Shown here: positions 25,739 to 33,934 of the stretch, piece after piece
How positions within the stretch are numbered: the first letter of the stretch is position 1
How the letters are laid out: each line of letters opens with the position of its first letter
Source: Rhizorhapis sp036570425
GTDB taxonomy: Bacteria; Pseudomonadota; Alphaproteobacteria; Sphingomonadales; Sphingomonadaceae
Direction of reading: 5' to 3'
NCBI GenBank assembly: GCA_036570425.1
Contig: DATCYF010000021.1
Span: 124,001 to 188,000, forward strand
Length of the DNA: 64,000 nucleotides
Position numbers and translations under genes: made by a program
The notes under the pieces: generated by a model
Databases searched by the model: none
Seen by the model: the letters and a program-made list of their open reading frames with translations, nothing else
Told to the model about the DNA's origin: nothing

Positions 25739-25813
25739 CAAAGCTCCCATAATCCGCTCGAACGCGCCTTAAGCCACAATCGATGACCTTAGGGAATGGA
25801 CTAAATTCGATGT

Positions 25814-26347
25814 TCAGCTTTTCAGCCGCTCACTGAATTTCTGACGCAGTTTCTGGAGCTTGGGCGGAATGGTTGCCATGCAATAGCCATTCCGGGTCCC
25901 CATGCGCTCCCAATATAGCTGATGATAATCCTCTGCCGCATACCAGTTTGAGAGGGGCTCTATCGTGGTTACGATCGGGCCGGGCCAATTCCCCTGCGCC
26001 CGTGCAATCGCAGCTTCAGCCTGCTTCTCCTGCTCGGGCGAGTGGGGGAAGATAGCCGAGCGGTACTGAGTCCCCACATCATTGCCCTGCCGGTTCAATG
26101 TGGTGGGATCATGCGTAGCGAACAGCACGTCCAGCAGGTCGCCATAGCTGATCACTTCCGGGTCAAAGGTAATGCGAAGGGCCTCGGCATGACCGGTTGT
26201 ACCCGTGCAGACCTCCTCATAGGTGGGATTAGCCTTGTGCCCGCCAATGTAGCCGCTTTCCACCGCCAATACGCCTTTCAGCGTATTGAACACCGCTTCA
26301 GTGCACCAGAAGCATCCGCCTGCCAAAGTGGCAATTTCCTGAGCCAT
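25814..26347 (-). CDS. msrA: Peptide-methionine (S)-S-oxide reductase
   Basis: The ATG at 26347 gives 177 aa beginning MAQEIATLAGGCFWC. The catalytic cysteine lies in GGCFWCTE (residues about 10-17) and YIGGHKANPTYEEVCTGTTGHAE, QYRSAIFP and YHQLYWER complete the MsrA signature. The enzyme repairs methionine S-sulfoxide in oxidised proteins using thioredoxin. An in-frame upstream start would add 17 residues without a better ribosome site. It lies 64 bp downstream of fadD in the same direction. Confidence 0.96.
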   Translation of the reverse strand: MAQEIATLAGGCFWCTEAVFNTLKGVLAVESGYIGGHKANPTYEEVCTGTTGHAEALRITFDPEVISYGDLLDVLFATHDPTTLNRQGNDVGTQYRSAIFPHSPEQEKQAEAAIARAQGNWPGPIVTTIEPLSNWYAAEDYHQLYWERMGTRNGYCMATIPPKLQKLRQKFSERLKS

Positions 26348-26411
26348 ATGCCTGCCTTCGCTGATATGTCTGTACGAATAGATAGGGCGGCCCGGCACCG
26401 CATTCCAGCAA

Positions 26412-28103
26412 TTATAGAGCCTTTTCCGTCCGACCGGCCTTTTCCCGCTCCTCAGCCACCAGTTCTTTGCGGCTTAGTTTCCCAACCATGGTTTTGGGCA
26501 GGGAATGACGGATTTCAACCTCAGCCACGCGCTCATGCTTGCCAAGCTGCGGGTTGAGCCAGGCCTTCAACGCCTCTCCATCCACGTCAGCGCCCTCGGC
26601 CAGCGTTACGAACGCTTTGGGCATTTCGCCATGATAGCTGTCGGGTATGCCAATCACCAGCGCTTCGCGGACGGCTGGATGGTGATAGAGAATTTCCTCG
26701 ATCTGGCTCGGGAATACCTTGAACCCGCCAACAGCAATCATGTCCTTCAGCCGGTCGACGATGCGAATGTAGCCATCCTCATCAATCAAGCCCACGTCTC
26801 CGGTGCGCAGACCTTTGCCGAGGAAAACCTCCACATCGGCATCAGGGCGATTCCAATATCCCTGCATCACCTGCGGCCCGAAAAAGATGATTTCGCCGGG
26901 CTGCCCTTCCGGGGGCGGCCGCGTCGGATCATCCTTATCGACCAGTCTGACGATGGTGCCAGGCAGCGGCTGCCCAATGGTGCCGGCCTTGTTGCGTGAG
27001 GAGGGATTGCACGACACGACGCCGCTGCTTTCAGTAAGGCCATAGCCTTCTACAACCACGGCCCCGGTCGCTTTCTCGAACCGCTGCTTCACCTCTGCGG
27101 GGAGCGGCGCACCACCGGATATGCACATGCGCATGGACGAAAAATCCGTTTCGGCCAATCGGGGACTGTCCAATAATGCCTGATACATGGTGGGTACCCC
27201 GGGAAGGGCTGTAGGTCGTGTCCGGGCAACAGCGGCCAGCGTCTGCACCGCATCGAAGCGCGGCAGCATGATGATCTCCCCGCCATTGAATATGGTCCGG
27301 TTCAGCACCACCGTGTTGGCAAAGACATGGAAGAAAGGCAGCACGCCCAACATCCGGTCTTCCACCACATTGCCCGGATCAAGCATATTCACTTGCCGCG
27401 CATTGGCGGACAGATTCTGGTGCGTCAGTTTCGCACCCTTTGGTCGGCCCGTGGTCCCGCCGGTATATTGCAGCAAGGCGACGTCCTTTTCGGCGTCGAT
27501 CTCTGCCGGGACATAGCTGCCGTCATTTGCGATCAGCGCCGAAAAAGCCGTGATCCGTGGATCGTGCGGACGCTCGACAGTCTCGCTCCGGCGGAACAGA
27601 CGGAACAGGATCGATTTGGCCGGCGGCAAGGCGCCCGCCACCGATCCCACCACCAGGCGTTCAAGGCTGCTGTTGTCCAGCACTTCAAGCGCAGTGGGAA
27701 GTAGCGCCTTGGCCGACAGGGTGAAAAGGATCTTGGCGCCCGAATCCTCCACCTGGTGCTCAAGCTCGGCGGCGGTGTAGAGTGGCGAGAAATTGACGAC
27801 CGTGGCGCCTATGGCGAGCGCACCATAATAGGCCGCGACATAATGGGGTACGTTGGGCAGAAACAAGCCCACCCGATCGCCTTTGCCAATGCCCATCGCC
27901 TGCAGACCATGCGCCACGCGCCGTACACCTTCGCGGCATTCCGCATAGCTGTACCTGCGACCCAGGAAATCGAGAAGCACCGCGTCCGGGTCACGGTCTG
28001 CGCTCTGAAAAAACATTTCCGGCAAGGACAAGGGAGAGAAGTGCTGGTCCCACCCAACCGGATGGTTGTATTTCTCTCTCCAGATTATCGCGTCGTTCTG
28101 CAT
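26412..28103 (-). CDS. fadD: Long-chain fatty acid-CoA ligase
   Basis: An AMP-forming acyl-CoA synthetase of 563 aa if started at the ATG at 28103 (MQNDAIIW); another ATG at 28142 adds 13 residues and neither has a strong ribosome site. ATP-binding motif LQYTGGTTGRPKGAKLTH, the VEGYGLTESSGV motif, GEIIFFGPQVMQGYW, RTGDVGLIDEDGYIRIVDRLKDMI (FACS signature) and a C-terminal GKLSRKEL lysine are all present. It activates fatty acids for beta-oxidation or lipid recycling, which fits the acyl-CoA dehydrogenase a few kilobases away. Confidence 0.92.
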   Translation of the reverse strand: MQNDAIIWREKYNHPVGWDQHFSPLSLPEMFFQSADRDPDAVLLDFLGRRYSYAECREGVRRVAHGLQAMGIGKGDRVGLFLPNVPHYVAAYYGALAIGATVVNFSPLYTAAELEHQVEDSGAKILFTLSAKALLPTALEVLDNSSLERLVVGSVAGALPPAKSILFRLFRRSETVERPHDPRITAFSALIANDGSYVPAEIDAEKDVALLQYTGGTTGRPKGAKLTHQNLSANARQVNMLDPGNVVEDRMLGVLPFFHVFANTVVLNRTIFNGGEIIMLPRFDAVQTLAAVARTRPTALPGVPTMYQALLDSPRLAETDFSSMRMCISGGAPLPAEVKQRFEKATGAVVVEGYGLTESSGVVSCNPSSRNKAGTIGQPLPGTIVRLVDKDDPTRPPPEGQPGEIIFFGPQVMQGYWNRPDADVEVFLGKGLRTGDVGLIDEDGYIRIVDRLKDMIAVGGFKVFPSQIEEILYHHPAVREALVIGIPDSYHGEMPKAFVTLAEGADVDGEALKAWLNPQLGKHERVAEVEIRHSLPKTMVGKLSRKELVAEEREKAGRTEKAL

Positions 28104-28243
28104 GATAATGGGCGTAAGGTAACGGCGCAAATGAAGCAACATGCGTGGAAAAGATGGGATGGCAATTCGCCACCTCCCCTTTTCTTGTCCCTACTCATGC
28201 GCTCCTACAGCCAGGCTATTGGAACGAGGCGATGGTGTGAACG

Positions 28244-28936
28244 TCAACCATTCTTCTTGCGGAACGGATCAATCCATTCGGCAACGGCTTCGATGGCTTG
28301 CGCTTCGACATGATGTGCCTCATCGATCCGCCGCGCGGCGTCGTCGCGTTCCTTGCGCAGTTCCTCGATCAGAGCCTCACGGTCGCCGTCCAGCCGTACG
28401 TCCGTGGGAGCCTCGATCCCGGCCTTCTTTGCGGCCCGGGCGACCAGCGCATCCAGTTCCCGCTGGGAACAAAGCCCAAGCGTAACCGGGTCCTTGGGAA
28501 CGATATTGGCAATGTTCCAGTGCGACCGGTCGCGAATGGCGGTAATCGTCGTGCGGGTAGTGCCGATAAGCTTGCTGATCGCGCCGTCGGAAATTTCCGG
28601 ATGGTTGCGCAAAATCCATGCAATGCCATCGGGCTTGTCCTGCCGCTTCGACACGGGGGTGTAGCGCGGCCCTTTGGTGCGGCGGACCTGTTCGGGGCCC
28701 CTCAACATCTTCAGCCGGTAATCGGGGTCTTTCTGACCCTTTTCGATTTCTTCCATGCTCAATTCATGCGCGCGAACAGGATCGCGGCCAGTGTATTTGG
28801 TAGCCGCCGTTTCGTCGGCAATCGCCTGCACTTCCAGAATATGCAAACCGCAAAATTCGGCAATCTGTTCAAATGACAGGGCAGTATTGTCGACAAGCCA
28901 GCTGGCGGTCGCATGGGGCATAAGCGGCTGGACCAC
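28244..28936 (-). CDS. trcR: DUF1013 protein, TrcR-type RNA-polymerase-associated cell-cycle regulator
   Basis: The start is a GTG at 28936 with GGAGAG 5 nt upstream, giving 230 aa (VVQPLMPHATASWLVDN). An ATG further out has no ribosome site. DUF1013 features are ALSFEQIAEFCGLHILEVQAIAD, a helix-turn-helix-like AISKLIGTTRTTITAIRDRSHWN, and the conserved RTKGPRYTPVSKRQDKPDGIAW. In Caulobacter the family member TrcR travels with RNA polymerase and controls cell-cycle promoters. The gene is conserved across alphaproteobacteria. The C-terminal 40 residues are charged and helical. Confidence 0.88.
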   Translation of the reverse strand: MVQPLMPHATASWLVDNTALSFEQIAEFCGLHILEVQAIADETAATKYTGRDPVRAHELSMEEIEKGQKDPDYRLKMLRGPEQVRRTKGPRYTPVSKRQDKPDGIAWILRNHPEISDGAISKLIGTTRTTITAIRDRSHWNIANIVPKDPVTLGLCSQRELDALVARAAKKAGIEAPTDVRLDGDREALIEELRKERDDAARRIDEAHHVEAQAIEAVAEWIDPFRKKNG

Positions 28937-29167
28937 GTTTACTCTCCAGTACAAATAATAAGGGCCGCCCCTGCGGGACGGCCATCGCTTGAAAACCATC
29001 TAATGCAATTGGCCGAACCCGGCAAGTTCAAACACATCCTATACTGCTTTTGCACCGCTCGTAACTATTTTTATGCTTCGAAGGCAAAAGGGTTCCGGAA
29101 GCAGAGCAAGGCCCGGTTTCGTCGCCACAGAGTTGATTTTGCCTATTGGCTATATTACATTCGCCAA
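28937..29167. promoter_or_regulatory. Divergent region between trcR and the Xre-RES operon
   Basis: A 231-bp gap with promoters for both directions. Close to trcR lies an imperfect GC-rich hairpin (GGCCG at 28963-28967, CGGCC at 28979-28983) in its likely leader. Close to the antitoxin lies the operator described separately at 29139-29174. The middle part is AT-richer and shows no gene. Confidence 0.5.
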
Positions 29168-29174
29168 ATGGCAA
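29139..29174 (+). promoter_or_regulatory. Palindromic operator of the Xre-RES toxin-antitoxin operon
   Basis: TTGCCTATTGGC (29139-29150) and GCCAAATGGCAA (29163-29174) match as an inverted repeat at 10 of 12 positions, with a 12-bp AT-rich spacer. The right arm covers the antitoxin start codon (29168). TTGATT at 29133 and TACATT at 29156 are 17 bp apart and could be a weak promoter whose start would fall at about the ATG, implying a leaderless message. Toxin-antitoxin operons are commonly repressed by such palindromes. Confidence 0.65.
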
Positions 29175-29569
29175 CAGCCCTTCAAAATTTCGTGGAAGAT
29201 GCACCTCTGGAACGTGCGCGCGCGATTGCACGGGGCTTACCCGCGCGGCTGGTGCGTGATCTGGTGGCTGATCCGGCAGTGACGATCGCTGATGTTGCGC
29301 GCATCGTCGGCCCTCGCCGAACCATCGACCGCCGTCTTAAGGACAATACGCCGCTTTCTCCTGATGAAAGTGACCGCTTCGCCCGGTTCGTGACAGTGCT
29401 GGATCTGGCAAGTGGCATATTCGGATCGCGGGCGGCGGCGATGGGCTGGCTCGGCGCTCCGAAACGGCGTCTGGATGGAGAACGTCCGCTTGACCTTCTC
29501 AAGACAGATGCAGGAACACGGTTGGTCGAGGACATATTAGAACAGGCCAGGCACGGTTTCACCGCTTGA
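29168..29569 (+). CDS. Xre/MbcA/ParS-type antitoxin with DUF2384 toxin-binding domain
   Basis: The 133-aa protein has an N-terminal helix-turn-helix (ARLVRDLVADPAVTIADVARIVGPRRTIDRRLKDN) and a C-terminal DUF2384 domain (GIFGSRAAAMGWLGAPKRRLDGERPLDLLKTDAGTRLVEDILEQA). This is the antitoxin of RES-domain toxins: it binds and blocks the toxin and represses its own operon. The toxin gene starts in a 4-bp TTGA overlap with this stop. The reading frame stays open upstream but without a usable start codon close by. Confidence 0.9.
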   Translation: MATALQNFVEDAPLERARAIARGLPARLVRDLVADPAVTIADVARIVGPRRTIDRRLKDNTPLSPDESDRFARFVTVLDLASGIFGSRAAAMGWLGAPKRRLDGERPLDLLKTDAGTRLVEDILEQARHGFTA

Positions 29570-30009
29570 TCCTCTGGCGCATCTCCGAACATGCAACGCT
29601 GGATGGCGCGGGCGGACTGGTCGTCGGCGGACGCTGGCACAGTAAGGGGCGGCCTATCGTCTATGCAGCGGAATCGACAGCGCTGGCGATGCTGGAGGTG
29701 CTGGTTCATCTGGAGGTCGATTCCATTCCTCCGCCATTTCAACTGATGCGCATCCAGGTTCCCGATGGATTGCCTCATTCCGCATGGCCAAATAGCGCAC
29801 GCTCCGACCTGTCGTCAGAAACAGCCGAATGGGGCGATGCATGGCTGGCCAGGGGCGATACCGCCCTTGCCCGCGTGCCTTCAGCAATTGCGCCCGACAG
29901 CTTCAACTGGCTCATCAATCCGCTCCACAGCGCCGCGCGCCAGATCGTCACAACCGCGGCATCCCGGTGGCCGTGGGACGATCGGTTGTTCAGCGGGCGG
30001 CCCGGCTAA
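29566..30009 (+). CDS. RES-domain toxin (NAD+-degrading or ADP-ribosylating type)
   Basis: The 147-aa protein starts with TTG overlapping the antitoxin stop. RES features are GGRWHSKGRPIVYAAESTALAMLEVLVHLE (residues 21-50; R23, Y33, E36, E44) and the C-terminal NWLINPLHSAARQIV. Characterised RES toxins deplete NAD+ by phosphorolysis or hydrolysis, or ADP-ribosylate targets, and stop growth. The usual GRWN asparagine is histidine here (H25); other active-site positions appear intact. The pair probably serves stress response, phage defence or plasmid-like maintenance. Confidence 0.9.
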   Translation: MILWRISEHATLDGAGGLVVGGRWHSKGRPIVYAAESTALAMLEVLVHLEVDSIPPPFQLMRIQVPDGLPHSAWPNSARSDLSSETAEWGDAWLARGDTALARVPSAIAPDSFNWLINPLHSAARQIVTTAASRWPWDDRLFSGRPG

Positions 30010-30055
30010 AGCGGGAGGCCCGTTCGCCGGGAGAATGTAGCGAATACCCAGGACA

Positions 30056-31063
30056 TCACAGCAGCAGCACAATTTTCCCGATATGCTCCCCCGTCTCCAT
30101 GCGCGCATGGGCGGCAGCGGCCTCCGCCAGAGGGAAGCGGCTGTCCATTACAGGTCGCAATTTCCCTTCTCTTACGAACGGCCAGACGGATTTTTCCAGC
30201 TCATCCGCGATCATCGACTTGAAACCTACAGAGCGCGGGCGGAGGGTGGACCCGGTCAAGGTCAACCGCCTGCGCATCACATCGATGATCGGAACGTCAG
30301 ATTTCGCCCCACGCTGGGTAGCGATGGACACATGGCGGCCGTCCTCAGCCAGGCACGCCAGATTGCGAGCGACATAATCGCCACCGACCATGTCGAGCAC
30401 TGCCTGAACCCCATGACCTGCGGTGATTTTCAGCACCGCCTCGACAAAATCGGAAGCGGCATAGTTGATCGCATGGGTCGCTCCAACCTTCAGCGCAGCA
30501 GAGCATTTTTCGTCACTGCCGCAGGTGACGATGATCTTCACGCCAAACAAGCCGCACAACGAAATGGCCGTCGTGCCAATGCCGCTGGTGCCGCCATGAA
30601 CCAGCACAATATCGCCCTCTACGATATAGGCCCGCTCGAACAAATTGCTCCAGACCGTGAAAAGCGTTTCGGGCAATGCCGCCGCTTCGGCCATGTCATA
30701 GCCGTCGGGAACGGGCAGGCATTGTCCCACCGGCGCCACCGCATATTCGGCATAGCCGCCGCCCGGCAATAGCGCGCAGACTCGCTCCCCAATTATCATT
30801 TGGTCGGCCTCGGAGCCGACGGCGACAACCTCCCCTGACACTTCCAGCCCCGGAATGTCGGAAGCGCCCGCTGGTGGTGGATAGGCGCCGCGCCGCTGCA
30901 GGATGTCGGGCCGGTTCACGCCTGCAGCGGCGACTCTTATCAGCACTTCGTTTTTGGCAGGCTGTGGCACCGGCCGGACCATTGGTTTCAACACTTCTGC
31001 AGATCCGGGTACATCGAAACCGATGGCCGTCATCTGTTCAGGAATGGATTTTCTTTGCGGCAT
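30056..31063 (-). CDS. NAD(P)H:quinone oxidoreductase, MDR family (PIG3/QOR-like)
   Basis: The ATG at 31063 (MPQRKSIPEQM) lies behind AGGGGAGG and gives 335 aa; a longer in-frame start would reach into the divergent gene. The zinc-independent medium-chain dehydrogenase features are NEVLIRVAAAGVNRPDILQRRGAYPPP, PGLEVSGEVVAVG, and the NADPH-binding VLVHGGTSGIGTTAISLCGLFG. It resembles TP53I3/PIG3-like quinone oxidoreductases that reduce quinones with NADPH. It is paired head-to-head with a DUF1192 gene, an arrangement often seen in alphaproteobacteria. Confidence 0.93.
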   Translation of the reverse strand: MPQRKSIPEQMTAIGFDVPGSAEVLKPMVRPVPQPAKNEVLIRVAAAGVNRPDILQRRGAYPPPAGASDIPGLEVSGEVVAVGSEADQMIIGERVCALLPGGGYAEYAVAPVGQCLPVPDGYDMAEAAALPETLFTVWSNLFERAYIVEGDIVLVHGGTSGIGTTAISLCGLFGVKIIVTCGSDEKCSAALKVGATHAINYAASDFVEAVLKITAGHGVQAVLDMVGGDYVARNLACLAEDGRHVSIATQRGAKSDVPIIDVMRRRLTLTGSTLRPRSVGFKSMIADELEKSVWPFVREGKLRPVMDSRFPLAEAAAAHARMETGEHIGKIVLLL

Positions 31064-31153
31064 AAAAGCTTGCCTCCCCTTTGACCGTTCGCCTTTGCGA
31101 CAAAACGACACGGCCTTATTGACAGATGCCGGTGGAGGGTCAACATTTGGCCT

Positions 31154-31351
31154 ATGGACATGGATGAAAATCTGCCACGTAGAGCTGATGATCCCATTGC
31201 CGCGCTGCAGCGGCAAGACCTTGATCCATTTTCCGTCGAAGAACTCCGGGAGAGGGTAACTGCGCTGGAGGCGGAAATTTCCCGAACACGGAAAAAGATC
31301 GAATACGCCGTTAATCACAAGGCAAGCGCAGAGGCATTATTCAGAAGATGA
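31154..31351 (+). CDS. DUF1192 family small protein
   Basis: The 65-aa protein matches DUF1192: acidic start, then DDPIAALQRQDLDPFSVEELRERVTALEAEI, a coiled-coil helix, and a short basic tail. Function is unknown. It diverges from the quinone oxidoreductase gene with 90 bp between starts. The first two methionines (31154 and 31160) are both possible starts. Confidence 0.82.
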   Translation: MDMDENLPRRADDPIAALQRQDLDPFSVEELRERVTALEAEISRTRKKIEYAVNHKASAEALFRR

Positions 31352-31513
31352 ATCTGTGCCGGCCGGATTTCGCCGCAAAGGTAACAGCCAGAGCGCAACC
31401 CGGCGACTGTTCTGCCGTTCTTGATCATAGGGCCGCCAATCCCGACATTAGGTCCAAGACCCCCGTTGCGGGGGAAGGCAGGGCCGCCTTGGCCCGACAG
31501 GAGTAAAGTCAAA

Positions 31514-33835
31514 ATGCCGTCTTTTGCTGCTGCGCTGGAAACCACCCTCCATCACGCGCTCACCCACGCATCGGAACGCCGTCATGAATATGCGACGCTG
31601 GAGCATCTGCTCCTCGCGCTGATCGACGACGAGCATGCAGCCAAGGTGATGCAGGCGTGCGGCGTGGAACTGGGCGAACTCCAGGACGCAGTTACGGTCT
31701 ATCTCGATAATGAACTTGATTCATTGAAAGTGGAGGGTGTGACCGATCCCTCCCCCACCAGCGGATTTCAACGCGTGGTCCAGCGCGCCATTCTGCATGT
31801 CCAGTCCTCTGGAAAGGACGAAGTGACGGGCGCCAACGTGCTGGTCGCGCTCTTTTCCGAACGCGAGAGCTATGCCGTGTATTTCCTGCAGCAGCAGGAC
31901 ATGAGCCGCCTTGATGCCGTCAGCTATATCAGCCACGGCGTCGGCAAGGGCGTCTCCGCCCCTGAACAGCGGGAAGTGAAGGGCGCGGAAGAGGAAAAGG
32001 CGCAAAAGGCCGATACCAAAGGCAAGAAGGAAAGCGCGCTCGACCAGTTCACGGTAAACCTCAATGAGAAGGCCCGCCGCGGGAAGGTCGATCCACTCAT
32101 CGGCCGCAGACCGGAAGTCGACCGCACAGTCCAGATCCTCTGCCGCCGTTCGAAGAACAACCCGCTCTATGTGGGCGATCCCGGCGTGGGCAAAACCGCC
32201 ATTGCCGAGGGGCTGGCGCGCAAGATCATCGAGGGCGATGTGCCCGAAGTGTTGAGCGAGGCCGTCATCTATTCACTCGACATGGGAGCGCTGCTCGCAG
32301 GCACCCGCTACCGCGGTGATTTCGAGGAGCGTCTGAAAGCGGTGGTCAATGAATTGGAAAAGATGCCGCACGCGGTTCTGTTCATTGACGAAATCCATAC
32401 CGTCATCGGCGCTGGCGCGACCAGCGGCGGCGCAATGGACGCATCGAACCTGCTGAAGCCTGCCCTCTCGGGTGGGACGATCCGATGCATTGGTTCGACG
32501 ACGTACAAGGAATTCCGCAACCATTTCGAAAAGGACCGCGCCCTGCTGCGCCGGTTCCAGAAGATCGACGTGAACGAGCCGACCATCGAGGATACGGTCA
32601 AGATCCTTGCTGGGCTCCGCAGCGCCTTCGAAAATCACCACAAAGTCAAATACACGCCCGACGCGATCAAGTCGGCCGTGGAGCTTTCCGCGCGCTACAT
32701 CAATGATCGCAAGCTGCCCGACAAGGCCATCGACGTGATTGATGAGGTGGGTGCGATGCAGATGCTGGTGCCGCCCGCCAAGCGGCGCAAGACCATCACT
32801 TCGAAAGAGATCGAAGCGGTTATAGCCACCATGGCGCGCATTCCGCCGAAATCTGTTTCAAGCGATGACAAGGCGACGCTGGAAACGCTCGACACCGACC
32901 TGAAGCGTGTCGTCTTCGGTCAGAACAAGGCGATCGAGGTGCTGAGTTCCGCGATCAAGCTGAGCCGTGCCGGCCTGCGTGATCCCGACAAGCCGATCGG
33001 CAACTATCTCTTCTCCGGCCCTACCGGCGTCGGCAAGACAGAGGTTGCTCGCCAGCTTGCGACTTTGCTCGGCATTCCGCTGCAGCGGTTCGACATGTCG
33101 GAATATATGGAGCGGCACTCGGTCAGCCGACTGATCGGCGCGCCTCCGGGCTATGTCGGCTATGACCAGGGCGGACTCCTGACCGACGCCGTTGACCAGC
33201 AGCCGCACTGCGTCCTGTTGCTCGACGAGATCGAAAAAGCGCATCCAGACCTGTTCAACATCCTTTTGCAGGTGATGGATAACGGCAAGCTCACTGACCA
33301 TCACGGCAAGACGGTCGATTTCCGCAACGTCATCCTGATCATGACGACCAATGCGGGGGCGAGCGACATGGCGCGGGAAGGCATCGGCTTTGGCGACATG
33401 AGCCGAGAGGATGCGAGCGACGAAGCGGTCAAGCGGATGTTCACCCCTGAATTCCGCAACCGTTTGGATGCCATCGTGCCATTTAGCTACTTGCCGCCGG
33501 AAGTTGTTGCCCGTGTGGTTGAAAAGTTCATCCTCCAGCTCGAACTGCAGCTTGCCGACCGTGAGGTGCACATCACGCTGGACGATGACGCCAAGGCATG
33601 GCTCACTGAACGCGGCTATGACCGGCTCTATGGGGCGCGCCCGATGGGCCGCCTCATTCAGGAGAAGATCAAGCAACCGCTCGCCGAAGAGCTTCTGTTC
33701 GGCAAGCTCGTTCATGGGGGCGAAGTCCATGTTCGCCTGAAGGACAATGCGTTGAACTTCGAAATCACGCCCGCTGCGCCCAAGCGGCCCAGGAAAGGCC
33801 GTGGCGCAAAAAAGACGACAGCAAAGGCGAAGTAA
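31514..33835 (+). CDS. clpA: ATP-dependent Clp protease ATP-binding subunit ClpA
   Basis: The ATG at 31514 gives 773 aa. The Clp-N repeat domain (residues 1-145) holds EYATLEHLLLALIDDEHA. The D1 ATPase has GDPGVGKTAIAEG near residue 221 and the D2 ATPase GPTGVGKTEVARQL near residue 502, followed by arginine-finger and sensor motifs and a PDK-containing helix (KLPDKAIDVIDEVGA). GYVGYDQGGLLTDAV carries the pore loop, and an IGF-like loop region for ClpP binding lies in D2. The C-terminus is lysine-rich. A clpS adaptor is not adjacent, unlike in many proteobacteria. It unfolds N-end-rule and SsrA-tagged substrates for ClpP. Confidence 0.97.
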   Translation: MPSFAAALETTLHHALTHASERRHEYATLEHLLLALIDDEHAAKVMQACGVELGELQDAVTVYLDNELDSLKVEGVTDPSPTSGFQRVVQRAILHVQSSGKDEVTGANVLVALFSERESYAVYFLQQQDMSRLDAVSYISHGVGKGVSAPEQREVKGAEEEKAQKADTKGKKESALDQFTVNLNEKARRGKVDPLIGRRPEVDRTVQILCRRSKNNPLYVGDPGVGKTAIAEGLARKIIEGDVPEVLSEAVIYSLDMGALLAGTRYRGDFEERLKAVVNELEKMPHAVLFIDEIHTVIGAGATSGGAMDASNLLKPALSGGTIRCIGSTTYKEFRNHFEKDRALLRRFQKIDVNEPTIEDTVKILAGLRSAFENHHKVKYTPDAIKSAVELSARYINDRKLPDKAIDVIDEVGAMQMLVPPAKRRKTITSKEIEAVIATMARIPPKSVSSDDKATLETLDTDLKRVVFGQNKAIEVLSSAIKLSRAGLRDPDKPIGNYLFSGPTGVGKTEVARQLATLLGIPLQRFDMSEYMERHSVSRLIGAPPGYVGYDQGGLLTDAVDQQPHCVLLLDEIEKAHPDLFNILLQVMDNGKLTDHHGKTVDFRNVILIMTTNAGASDMAREGIGFGDMSREDASDEAVKRMFTPEFRNRLDAIVPFSYLPPEVVARVVEKFILQLELQLADREVHITLDDDAKAWLTERGYDRLYGARPMGRLIQEKIKQPLAEELLFGKLVHGGEVHVRLKDNALNFEITPAAPKRPRKGRGAKKTTAKAK

Positions 33836-33876
33836 TCAATGCCCCTCTCCCACCGGAGAGGACTTGAAGAAAATTG

Positions 33877-33910
33877 AAGGGCGGTCTTCCCTTGCGGGGA
33901 AGCCGCCCTT
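33877..33910. terminator. Terminator between clpA and the CsgG-like gene
   Basis: AAGGGCGG (33877-33884) pairs with CCGCCCTT (33903-33910), and CTTCCC/GGGAAG extends the stem inside it. It lies between convergent genes. A second small stem, CCTCTCC/GGAGAGG at 33844-33861, sits just before it. Both could act in either direction. Confidence 0.7.
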
Positions 33911-33934
33911 TCCCTCTCCTACCTCTTCAAAAAC

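Noticed and set aside
29073..29282. Alternative small frame starting at 29073 before the antitoxin
   Set aside because: It runs through the operator and antitoxin start in another frame and has no domain.
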